Assembly: GCA_019671135.1 (NCBI GenBank)
Contig: JAHRHY010000005.1
Span: forward strand, 124,001 to 188,000
Origin: Linnemannia hyalina
Lineage: Eukaryota > Mortierellomycota > Mortierellomycetes > Mortierellales > Mortierellaceae
Direction: 5' to 3'
Length of the DNA: 64,000 nucleotides
A program made the position numbers and the translations under genes. The notes below the pieces were generated by a model, which did no database searches, had not been told where the DNA came from, and saw only the letters and a list, made by a program, of their open reading frames with translations. Below, one piece after another: positions 33,897 through 44,859 of the stretch. Every line of letters starts with the position of its first letter. The first letter of the stretch is position 1.

Positions 33897-34194
33897 TGTG
33901 ACAAGAATATAGAAGGTTGCTGTTGTATTAGTTGTAGTTGGTGTGATGGGGGTGATGAGTCGAAGGGGAATTGCATAAAGAATACAGAGAGTAAGAGAAG
34001 AGAAGAGAGTTGGAAGGAAAGGAAAGAAGTATGAAAAAGGGTTTGTTCACAAGTCAAGCACAAGATATGGAGGAAGGAAGACAAGAACCAAGGGCAAGGA
34101 CTGGCAAGGAAAAGCCAAGCCCAGTCGATGGTCGTCAAGTTCCATAAAAAGAGCTTGACACTGTTATCCCACGCAAACACCTCTCTCTCGCTCT

Positions 34195-34263
<69 letters not shown>

Positions 34264-34774
34264 CCATGCTCACACATATCTCAGCCCTATGCCGCTCTCA
34301 TTCAGCGACACTCATCATCACAGGTGCCTTTCCCATTCAATTAATGTATCGTACATGCTAAGAATAAACCAAATGGATAGTCGAAGGCTGAACATGGCAG
34401 ACAGGGGATTCCCTTCTTCAATTTATTGGTGTCGAGGGGGGTGCATTTGTTCCATCTCACCCATGTATCTTTGTACCAATCGACTGTTTCTCTTTCGTCC
34501 ATCGACCATCGGGAGAAAATTACCATTAGAGATGATATTTATTTATTTATTTATTTTTTTATTGGAAAGAGGGATTGAACAAAGGTAAATACAGAGAGAG
34601 AGAGAGGAGACAAAGATACAGCCGATAGATACGATGGATGCTATGTAGGATGCGTTTTTTGTTATTGTTGTTGTTGTTGTTGTGATTTGCTAGTGAGGGT
34701 ATCCATCATTGAAGATGGACATGAAATGGTACATGAAAATAGACATTGAACAAAGAAAACAAGGATCTCTTCAC
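33897..34774. other. Promoter and spacer with TC microsatellite
   Basis: The upstream region of the kinase-like gene and downstream region of the membrane-protein gene. It holds a long TC run at 34199-34260 and a GTT repeat near 34660. No coding region is seen. Confidence 0.4.
34199..34260. repeat. (TC)n microsatellite, about 62 bp
   Basis: An uninterrupted TC dinucleotide run about 300 bp upstream of the kinase-like gene's start. It would read GA on that gene's sense strand and may act as a GA-rich promoter element. Confidence 0.9.
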
Positions 34775-36553
34775 TTAAAAGTCGGCCTTCTTCTCATCCT
34801 CCAACAACTTCTTGTCGTCAATGACGGCAACCTGGACAAACTCCTCAACAGCCTCCTCCTGCTGGATCTTGGCATAGCGGGCCTGGCGACGCTTGAGGAT
34901 CAAGGCACGGAGAGACGTGGCAGAGGCAACAAACATCGACAAAGCAACCACAGCAGCAACCAAGAAGGCAGGCCAGTTGAGCGAGCGGAACCAATCATCG
35001 ATCGACTTCATGACCTCGTCCAAGTCAGATCCCTGGCAACCGTTGCCAAGGGCGAGAGGGGTGTAGCTGCCGAGGGTACCGTCAGCCATGATCTCGATGA
35101 CCTGCTGGGCGGCGTCGGTCTGGGTGATCTCGTGGCCATTGACCTCGACAATCGACTCCTGGAGGGTGACACGACGGATGATCGAACCATCCTCGGCGGT
35201 GACAAACTCGGTCGAGGCGGTGACCTGGACGGTGACGAGGCCAATGTCAAAGGCCTCCATGAGGTCCTCCATGGGAGTCTCGGGATCGAGGGCAGGGCCA
35301 ACAACGACGCCGGCCTCGACAGTGACCGTGACCGTGACGGGCTCCTCGGGCTGTCCTGATTCCAATAGCAATGGGACCTTGTTCAAGAGGACCTATTGGA
35401 TCATTGTAATTGTTATATTGGGTTAATACATCACTCACTTAATACCAGTACGTATACATGGATGGACTGCGGAACAAAATGATAAAAAAGGGTCGAACAG
35501 AGAACAGGGTGCAAGTGGTTGGCGGCGAAGTCGTTGGATATGTCGATTTGTCGATTTGTCGATATATATGTTGATATGTGTTCATTTGTAAGTGGGTGAG
35601 TGGTTCACAAAAAGAGAGCCGAGCCCACATTTGTATCACTAATCGAAAGCACGGCGCCCTATGAGCAGTCAAAGTCTCGATATGACATGACTGACTGTCA
35701 CCCACCGCACACCTCTTCTCTGCTCCGTTATTGAGACAGCAATAAGTGTGGTGGCAAATAAAAGTGCATTGAAATTGTCCACTGTACGTGTGTGTAAAAA
35801 TAGGGGAGGGTCGGTGATTGGGTTGGGGGGCACAGGGGAACCGTTGCTGTTGAGGGCGAGTACAGAGGAAGAGGAACAACAAAAGGGCGAGTAAGATAGA
35901 CAAGTTACCTCGTGGTTTTGAACGTCAAAGTCAAAGGCGACGGACATGATGCGCTCGGCGAGGAAGGTGCCGTCGTCGGCGAGGAGGTCGTCGGTGCGCT
36001 GGACAGTAACAACAAAAGTATCGATGTTGGGGCCGGTGTGGACCTCCTTGACTTCCAATTGGGTGTCGGAGATATCGACCAGGCGCTTGTCAACATCCTG
36101 TGCAGACACCAAAGCTAATTGTTAGGAGTAGAAGACGAGTCGAGTCAGTCAATGTTTCGTTTGAAGGTAGGGAACAGGGGTATGGGAACGGGAAGATGGA
36201 CGACGGATGCGAGGCCAATTGTTTTTTTAGGGGGTGAGGATAGGAAGGTAGTGCGGTAAGCAAGTGAGTGAGTCTGTGTGTCTATGTGTGCGTGAGTGAG
36301 ATACAAGAAAGAGAGAGAGAATGACGGGTGGTGGGGCAGTGAAGGCGCAGGAAGGGGAGGAGACGAGTTGTCTTGTAGTGTGAAAGTAGTGCGAGTTGTT
36401 GACGTAGGTGCATGTGTTCAAGGAAGGACGGAGGAGTGTTGACAGTTGGCGAGTATGTTGGTTGAGAAGGTAAAGGAAAGAGAGTGTGCAATGGAGGAGA
36501 GGATGCTTACTGGCAAGAGCGACCAAGGCGGTGGCGATAGAGAACAGCTTCAT
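34775..36553 (-). CDS. Type I single-pass membrane protein, secretory pathway
   Basis: Three exons (36511-36553, 35909-36114, 34775-35392) join to 288 residues. The first junction completes a signal peptide, MKLFSIATALVALATLVSA, with a likely cleavage before QDVDKR. The luminal part is mostly beta-strand-like and acidic (VTVTVTVEAG, TEFVTAEDGS). One membrane segment (PAFLVAAVVALSMFVASATS) lies at about residues 224-246. A cytosolic tail of about 42 residues starts RALILKRRQARYAK. I do not recognise the family. The topology suggests an ER, Golgi or plasma-membrane receptor or adaptor. Confidence 0.75.
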
Positions 36554-37394
36554 GGTGGGGTGGGGGGGAGAGTGTGGGTGCGAGTGAGAGAGGTGGAGTT
36601 GAGTAAGGTGAGAGGAAGGAAGGCAAGGAGGGAAGAGGGAACAGGAAAAAAGGGTATGAGGAAAGGAGGCTGAGTGGACGGAAGAAGAAAAGAAAGGGTC
36701 GTTAAGAAGAAGAAAGAAGATAAAAAGTAAAAAAAAGGCGGTGCCAAGCCCAGTCTTCCCCTTTGTCAAAGGTCAAGTCAAGGAACACCAACAAGGAAGA
36801 CATCAAGGGGTCACACATCCATCTCCTGCCATTGGTGTGCTGTAGCAGCATTGCACGTGACCTGTCAGATGACAACCTCGCTCTAAAAAAATAAAAAGTC
36901 GACTGTTGGTTGGCTCTGCAGCTGGGATCGATCAGAACTGGGAGTTGACTCCGTGCGAGAGTGTGGCCAGGGGGGACAGATGGTGAGGAGAGGAAAAGAG
37001 TGACGGGTTGTTCAATGTGACGACGCAGGGCCATGAGCATACAACATAAAGAAAAGAGCTGTTGTTCGGGAAGGATGGGAATACATCTTTGCTGCACTCG
37101 TCTCCTTTTTTTTTTGGTCTTCTTGTTGAAAGTCGCAATAAAAGGTGACGATAAAAATAGGATACTCTTTTGTTCAGGGATATCCTACTCTTGCTCGAGA
37201 TAATAAGTCTCCAATGCAACAAAAGAAAAGAAGACATAGGAAAGAAAAAAGAAGTCGCGTAAAGAAAAAAGAAAGAAAAAGGCATAGTAAGTATGAGAAA
37301 ACATGAAGTTCCATGCGTCCTAGGGATTTGACTCTTATCCTGTTATTTCCCGTGCAGGTTCTTCCCTAGGTGACGACAACAATGATAACAATTA
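36554..37394. other. Spacer between divergent genes
   Basis: Upstream sequence of the membrane-protein gene and distal upstream sequence of Hsp70. It is purine/pyrimidine-biased, with no coding region seen. Confidence 0.4.
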
Positions 37395-37443
37395 GAAGGA
37401 AGAAGAAGGAACCCTCGAGAACCCGCAGGAACCCTCGAGAACC
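37395..37443 (+). promoter_or_regulatory. Heat-shock element array upstream of Hsp70
   Basis: GAA triplets fall at 37409, 37419, 37429 and 37439, exactly 10 bp apart, with CTC, CGC and CTC at the alternating 5-bp positions where TTC is expected. Additional GAA units occur at 37395 and 37399. The repeat AGGAACCCTCGAGAACC occurs twice with a 20-bp period. This is the arrangement bound by HSF trimers and lies about 330 bp before the Hsp70 ATG. Confidence 0.75.
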
Positions 37444-37675
37444 AGTGAGAAGATCACCATTGCTCAGCTTTTCATAATACCCCAATGGAAAAGACGAGAA
37501 ACATCGAGAAGGTGATTCGATGTCCGAATTAGGAAGGCGTGTCGAAGATGACGGAATTGCTCTCCCATTATAAGAACGGCGGTCGGTGCGCGTCGATTTC
37601 CTTCTTTTTTTTTCTTTCACTCACATCCTCACTCCCTCTTCCACTTCACTTTTCCCACACACTCACATCCACACT

Positions 37676-37681
37676 TATAAA
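37676..37681 (+). promoter_or_regulatory. TATA box of the Hsp70 gene
   Basis: TATAAA lies 89 bp before the ATG, with the heat-shock array upstream. This fits a strongly inducible promoter. Confidence 0.6.
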
Positions 37682-37769
37682 GAAGCAAACACCCCCCACT
37701 TCTTTCTTCAACCAACAAGCACACTCCACTCCTCTACTTTAACAAACACACCCATACACATACACAACC

Positions 37770-38691
37770 ATGGCTGCTGATCAAGGAAAAGGTATGCACC
37801 TCACGCCCCCTTTCGCTACTTACATAGACTCACACTCCTTCGCTCTTGTCCCCCTCTTTTGTCTCCTCCCTTCTACCGCCTTACTCAGTACTTGGAAACA
37901 ACACACACTCTTACACGCTCTTCGTTGGACTTTATCTTGGACTTTTCTCGATAACATCTGGATCTGGAAACAAAGAAACCACTCTCACAAGCTCGCCTTG
38001 GGATATGGAAAACAAGGATGTGAACAAATATCACCCGCCTTCTTTCGCCATAATTTTTTTTCTCACACTATGGAACAACGCATAGCAGAAACAAATGGAC
38101 AAGACAATCTCCTTTATGCAACACGCAGGACATGCATGGATACATCGTCACTTCTCCTTTTTTCCTTATCATTCGGTGCCCTTCCACTTCTCTTTCTCTC
38201 TTCCAGTGTGAATCACGTGTAGTGTTGGTGATGATATTGATGACGACCGTGATCACTAACCACTACCTTCTAATCACCATCCAATAGCTGTCGGAATTGA
38301 TCTCGGAACCACCTACTCGTGCGTCGCCGTGTGGCAGAACGACCGCGTCGAAATCATCGCCAACGACCAGGGTAACCGCACCACCCCCTCCTATGTCGCC
38401 TTCACCGACTCTGAGCGTCTCATCGGTGACGCCGCCAAGAACCAGGTTGCCATGAACCCCGTCAACACCGTCTTCGACGCCAAGCGCCTCATTGGTCGCC
38501 GCTTCGACGACAAGGACGTCCAGTCCGACATGAAGCACTGGCCCTTCAAGGTCATCGACAAGGCCACAAAGCCCTACATCCAGGTCGAATACAAGGGCGA
38601 AACCAAGGAGTTCACCCCCGAGGAAATCTCCTCCATGGTCCTTACAAAGATGCGCGAGACCGCAGAGGCGTACCTCGGAACCACCGTCAGC

Positions 38692-38729
<38 letters not shown>

Positions 38730-39567
38730 CCAGCGTCAGGCCACTAAGGACTCTGGTATGATTGCCGGCCTCAACGTCCTCCGCATCATCAACGAGCCCA
38801 CTGCCGCTGCTATTGCCTATGGATTGGACAAGAAGACCGTCGGAGAGAAGAACGTCCTCATTTTCGATCTCGGTGGTGGTACTTTTGATGTCTCCCTCCT
38901 CACCATCGAGGACGGAATCTTTGAGGTCAAGGCCACCGCCGGTGACACTCACTTGGGAGGCGAGGATTTCGACAATCGTCTCGTCAACCACTTTGTCCAA
39001 GAGTTCAAGCGCAAGCACAAGAAGGATCTCTCGTCCAACCCTCGCGCACTCCGCCGCCTCCGCACCGCCTGCGAGCGTGCCAAGCGTTCGCTCTCTTCGT
39101 CTGCCCAGACCTCGATCGAGATCGACTCTCTCTTTGAGGGTGTTGATTTCTACACTTCCTTGACCCGTGCTCGTTTCGAGGAGCTTAACCAGGACCTCTT
39201 CCGCAACACCATGGAGCCCGTCGAGAAGGTCCTCCGCGACTCCAAGATCGACAAGGGTCTCGTCGACGAGATCGTTCTCGTCGGTGGCTCCACCCGTATC
39301 CCCAAGATCCAGAAGATGGTCTCCGACTTCTTCAACGGCAAGGAGCCCAACAAGTCCATCAACCCCGATGAGGCCGTCGCCTACGGTGCTGCCGTCCAGG
39401 CTGCCATTCTTACCGGTGACACCTCCGAGAAGACTCAGGACCTCCTCTTGCTCGATGTTGCTCCTCTCTCACTCGGAATTGAGACCGCCGGAGGAGTCAT
39501 GACTGCCCTCATCAAGCGTAATACCACCGTCCCCACCAAGAAGTCAGAGACCTTCTCGACCTACGCA

Positions 39568-39598
<31 letters not shown>

Positions 39599-40206
39599 AC
39601 GAGGGTGAGCGTGCCCGCACAAAGGATAACAACCTCCTCGGCAAGTTCGAGCTCACGGGTATCCCCCCTGCCCCTCGCGGTGTTCCTCAGATCGAGGTCG
39701 TCTTTGATATTGATGCCAACGGTATCTTGAACGTCTCAGCTGTCGAAAAGTCCACCGGTCGCGCCAACAAGATCACCATCACCAACGACAAGGGCCGTCT
39801 CTCCAAGGAGGACATTGAACGCATGGTCAACGAAGCCGAGAAGTACAAGGCCGAGGACGAGGCAGCCACTGCCCGCATCCAGGCTAAGAACGGGCTCGAG
39901 TCGTTTGCCTTCAACATCAAGAACTCTTTGGCCGACGAGAAGGTCGGTGGCAAGCTCGATGCTGCCGACAAGAAGAAGCTCGAAGATGCCTGCCAGGAGG
40001 TCATTACTTGGCTCGACGGCAACCAGGAGGCCGAGAAGGAGGAGTTTGAGGCCAAGCAGAAGCACCTCGAGGAGATCTCCAACCCCATCATGATGAAAAT
40101 CTACGGCGGCGCCGGTGCTCCCCCCGGTGCTGGTGCTGGCGGTGCTCCCCCCGGCGGCTTCCCTGGCTCAGGCGAGTCCGAGCCTACCATCGAGGAGGTC
40201 GACTAA
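37770..40206 (+). CDS. HSP70: Cytosolic Hsp70 chaperone (SSA type)
   Basis: ATP-dependent folding chaperone of the cytosol and nucleus. Exon 1 is 37770-37791 (MAADQGK) and exon 2 is 38288-40206, joined across a 496-bp intron to give 646 residues, the family's usual size. Signatures are [24 protein letters not shown] and [13 protein letters not shown], with the linker region [19 protein letters not shown] Gly/Pro-rich tail ([10 protein letters not shown]) ends in EEVD, the motif bound by TPR cochaperones. Codon use is strongly C-ending, as in highly expressed genes. The heat-shock array at 37395-37443 predicts control by HSF, whose gene is also in this window. Two decayed tandem copies follow. 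Confidence 0.97.
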
Positions 40207-40902
40207 GCCCTCAAGTCTTTCTTTCTCAACACATCCCCCACCGCTTTGTTCACTCTCAACACACTTGTACTTTTCCGTTTTTTCAATCTATCCCTCCTTC
40301 CCACATGCGTCTTTGGCACCCCCTGTAGCAACACCAATCTGTAAATAAATAAGTAAAAAATGAATCGCAATGATCAAAACGTCAATGAACTTTAAAAGAA
40401 TGCCACTTGTACTTGAAAATGACTTTGCGCGAGCACAAGTTTTTCTGGATGGCATGATCCTAGCCCTTTGGTCTATGTTCTTTGTTCTTTATCTTTGGTG
40501 GGCTCAAAAAAATCGAATACAGGAAATCAAGGCGAAGAGGGGTATGGGGATAGGATGCACTATGAAGCAGAAAAAGGAGCCGATGGAAATCAACTATGTG
40601 GTCTTCTTTTCACCCATCCTTTCCACATATACTCGCTGAACAAGGAACTTCCAAGGACAAACAAAAGCGAAACAAATCTCTGCTGATGGCGCCTCAAGAA
40701 TCACACAGGTCGCCTCCTCTTCTACAAACCAGCTGAATACATATGCGTCTACTTCTTTCCTCATTTTTTCGTTCATCACCATCAAGTCATGCAATGAACC
40801 ATTCAAAGTCGCACTCTCATCCGAATGGACATGTCAAAGAGATGACCCATAGCCAATCACTTGCTCACCATTCACTCATCCTTTTGTCTAATAAACAAAC
40901 AG
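40207..40902. other. Hsp70 3' UTR and spacer
   Basis: The 3' UTR of Hsp70 followed by AT-rich sequence. No gene is seen. The last bases resemble an intron branch and acceptor (CTAATAAACAAACAG) just before the first decayed copy. Confidence 0.45.
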
Positions 40903-42256
40903 CTATATGAATCGACCTCGGAACCTCCTATTCTCGCGTAGCAGTGTGGAAGGATAAAGTTGAAATCATTCTCATCGACGCCCCAGGGTAACACAAGCAT
41001 GCCTTCTTATGTCGTCTTCGCAAGTTCGAGACGGTTGGTTGGAGCGGTCGCCAAGAAATCAGGTTATCGACAATATCACCAACACGGTCTTTGATATCAA
41101 GCGTCTACTTGGCCGTCGCTTCGACAACATCAACGTCCAGTCGGACGTGAACCTCTGGCCGTTCAAAGCTGTCAACACCGACAGGAGCAGCAGTTCCCGC
41201 AGCGTCCAAGTCGACTACAGAGGCGGGACCTGGCAGTTGACGCCCGAAGGAGATCACCGCCATGGCCCTTTCCAAGCTGCAAAAGGCTGCCAATGCTCGC
41301 CTTGGAACTTCTGTCAGGGACGCCGTCATCTCTGCGCCTGCCTACTTCAACGACTCCCAGCGCCAGGCGACCATGGAGGCAGGATCGATTGTCGGTTTCA
41401 ATGTCCTCCGTATTATCAAAGAAACAACCACTGCTGCTAATGCTTTTGGACTGGACTATTAGAACGAAGGGGAAAAATACTGTCCTCGTCTTGGATCTCG
41501 GTGGTGGTACCCTTGATGCCCCCCTTTTCGGCATTAGGCGAGGGCGTCGTGAGGTCCAGGCTACTACTGGAGACAATCACTTGAGAGGCCGGGATTTCGA
41601 CAACTTTCTCGTGGGGTCCTTTGTCCGTGAGTTCAAGGAAAATATTCCCAATGACAACTATAATGGTCCTTGTGCCCTCAATCGCGTCCAAATCGCCTAT
41701 GAGCAAGCCAAGATTGCCCTCTTCTCGTCGGATCAGACCGACATTGCCCGTTTTGAAGAGATTACCTCATCTCTCTTCCATCGCGTCTTGGAACCACCAA
41801 TACCGTACTCCAGTGTGCCAATATCAACAAGCAATCTGTCCATGATATTGTCTTTGTTGGCAGTTCAAGCAGGGTTTCCAAGATCCAGAAGATGGTCTTT
41901 GACTTCTTCTATGGCAAAACGCCCTACAAATTCATCAACGTCGACGAGGCCGTTGCCTAAGGCGCAGCTGTCCAGGCCGCCATACTCACCGGCGACACCT
42001 CCGAGAAGACCCCGGATCTCCTCTTTGCTCGATGTTGCTCCTCTCGCTCGGAATTAAGACCGCTAGAGGAGTCATGGCTGCCCTCATCTAGTGCAACACC
42101 ACTGTTCCACCAAGGGACACAATACCCCTCGCTGCTGTCACCGACAACCACGCTAGAGTCTTGACCGAGGTCTACAAAGGCGAGCATCATGTAATCACGG
42201 ACAGCAACCTCCTCGGCAAGTTCGAGGTCATCGGTGTTTCATCCCCCCCCCCTTGG
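40903..42256 (+). pseudogene. Decayed tandem Hsp70 copy 1
   Basis: Homology starts exactly where exon 2 of the intact gene starts, after an AG acceptor. Readable pieces include [76 protein letters not shown] and NEFKE-type segments, and it ends near NLLGKFEVIG. Several frameshifts and stops interrupt it, for example near 40985 and the TAG at about 41459. Retention of the splice-acceptor context argues for DNA-level tandem duplication rather than a retrocopy. Confidence 0.85.
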
Positions 42257-42325
42257 CGGCGACATGGCTCTTGCACTCATCTTTGTCTCGCCTTTCCTTT
42301 CTTTTTTTTTCATTGTTTGACATAG

Positions 42326-43040
42326 ATATCGAAGGGGACCTCGGAACTTCCTACGCTAGCGTGTCGGCGTAAAACAACGACACTGTAGATGTCATCCCCG
42401 TCGAACTGGAGGGGCAACAAAAAGCCGGCGGTACTACGTCACCTTTACAGGATCGAATCGCCTGGGGGGTTCAGGTCGGAGAGGCAACGAAGGGTCAGGC
42501 GGTGGACAATGTCACCAGTCGTCCAGTCAGATGTAAACCCTCTGATTTGTTCAAGATGGTAGGCGACTAGAAAAAAAACCCCGTCTCGCATTGAAATCGA
42601 CAAACAAGGGCAGGACCAAGCAGTTTTGCTCCCTAGGAGATTTGCCACCATAAATCCAGTTCCAAGTTGCGCAAAAGCTGCTGTGGCACATCATCTCGAA
42701 ATGACTGTCACCCCATGCTGTCATTTCTATCCCTGCGTACTGTACGGACTCTCAGCGTCCGGCGACCAATGATCCAGGAACAATTACCGGCCTCGATCCA
42801 GAAGGAAGATCAATGGAGAAATGAAGTGCGGAATGTTTTTATTGAGAATGGCGTGAAAAGAACAAAAAAAACGATAAAGTTCAAATAATGGAGGCATTGA
42901 GTATTCATGCCAGAAGGGATTATGGTTGGGAGGAGCTGAACGTCGTGGAACATGGGGCCTGTCTGTTGGAGGAGGAGATTGAGCGCATGGTCAAGGAAGC
43001 CGCCGATTTCCCCCTCGAGGAGCAAGCTGAAAAAAAGGTG
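42326..43040 (+). pseudogene. Decayed tandem Hsp70 copy 2, internally deleted
   Basis: Begins again after a CATAG acceptor with a GDLGTSYASV-like block. It then jumps through NAVISIPAYCTDSQRPAT-like sequence and ends with EEEIERMVKEAADFPLEEQA, matching the substrate-domain helix [17 protein letters not shown] of the intact protein. Most of the nucleotide-binding and substrate-binding domains are deleted. It is more degraded than copy 1, so it probably arose earlier. Confidence 0.75.
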
Positions 43041-44859
43041 TCACTTTGGTAACAACGTCGTTCCTTTTCAACGTCAATCATTCATGTCACAAATACTCTC
43101 ATGCCAATTGACGACACATACGCAACGCGGTTCGTCTTCCGATTCATTATCGTTTTCAGTAAGCAGGAAGGCAAGGAAGGGGGGGCAAGAGAGAAATTAA
43201 TCAGCATTACGCGTCCTCTCCCGTCTCTATCTCTTTCTGTTTATGTTGAATGGGTGTGTGGAGATTGAAAAAGAACGCAGGAAAACGAGACTGCCTTCTC
43301 TTCCTTCCTCTTGCATGGTCCTCCACGCACCATTGGATGAAAGGAAAAAAAAAAAAAAAGAAAAAAAAAAAAAGAAAAAGGGAATTGGAACAGCGCAGCG
43401 ACGAAGTAGGGACAAGGTTTCCTGATTTGGGTTGAATATCAACAAAGTGTAAGTTTTGGCGATGATGAGATCTGTCCTCATCCATACCTTATTTCACTTT
43501 TACTCTTCTCTCTCTCTCTTTCTCCTTCTGTGGTGGGAGGGGATGTTTGGTTTGAATGGTGCAAGGAAGGTGTCATTTTACTCTGGGAGTTAAAAAGAGA
43601 GCGTGGTATGGATAGTGTTATGAATGGCCGATCTTTGTGTCCTTTTCCTGGGAAGGTGCAAGCATAAGGTTAGAATGAACATCGTGTCCAAAAAGAGTCT
43701 CGTTTTGTCTTTTCGACAACAATTTGTCATCTCGCCAAGGAGACCCAGAGGAGAGACAAGACACCACCATCCTAGTTCAATCCAGATATTCAGAAACACA
43801 ATGGGGGTCCAGGTAAAATCAAAGTGAAGGAAGAGGAAAAAAAATTCCTAAAGGTTGCGATCGAGGGTGGAGTACGGCGAGGAAGAAGAAGAAACAGCGC
43901 AGAAGCAAAAGAACATTTTATTTTTTTAATTTGTCAGCGGAGGAGAAAAAACTAGTGAAAGGGATAGAGAATAGGGGAAGGGAGCGGAGACTCGCTGTTG
44001 GTATTGCTTTCTAATGGTACTTTTGCTAATCTAGTCTTCTTTCATCAAAAAATAAAGATGAACATGCACGGGCACAGGACGGGATCAATTGACGCTCTGT
44101 TGTGCAACCGTACGATAAAAGAAAAAGGTACAGCACAACGACAACGACAACGATGACAACGCTAGCAATTGCGCATTCGAGTGTTGCGTATATGTGTGGG
44201 TTGACGTGAGTGTCTTCTATTTGTAACATTGTCTTTTCTTTTCCTTGTGGGTGCTGCGTGGCAGATCGACTCGATGGCCGGTAGGGTACTGTTAGCATAG
44301 GGCGTTGCTTACAGAGCACAAAAACAAAACAAAACGGCGAGGAGAAAGAAGGAGAGAAGGGGGATGGCGGAGAGGAAAAAGGGGTCCATCCAATTTGGAC
44401 TTTGCTCCAAACGAGGCAACGTTAATACGTTTTGAACCCACTCACAACACTGACCTTTTCTGTTGGACAAGAAGTGAAATACCGTTCCTCGGTGTTTGTA
44501 TTTCTGTATTCCCCGGTCGCTCTTCATTTGCAAGACATAAATACCCTCGATCCCCCATACTCGGATTCTCCTTTTTCTTCTCTTTTCTTCCTTCTTTCTT
44601 CATTTAACCTTTAACCCGTTTATTCTCTAAAAGATCCTCACCCGGAGAAGACGATCATCCTCGCCCTTCCCCTTTTACTACTGCATATACCTTAATACCC
44701 ATTCTCTCCTCTTCTCCCCTCCTTCTCTTCTCCCCCCTCTCTCTTCTCTCCTCTCTCCTTCATTTATTTGGGCGTAGCTGCTCATTTGACCTTTGATTCC
44801 ATTGACTGAGATCTCACAAACACCTGCTATCACAACATTACTATCCCCTCCTTCACACA
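43041..44859. other. Intergenic, ABCC upstream region
   Basis: A poly-A/AAAG tract lies at about 43348-43380. The last 300 bp before 44860 are strongly pyrimidine-rich, as in fungal promoters. No coding region is recognised. Confidence 0.45.

Noticed and set aside
38263..39018. Long reverse-strand frame opposite Hsp70
   Set aside because: Same shadow effect from C-ending codons; no domain, and Hsp70 is unambiguous.
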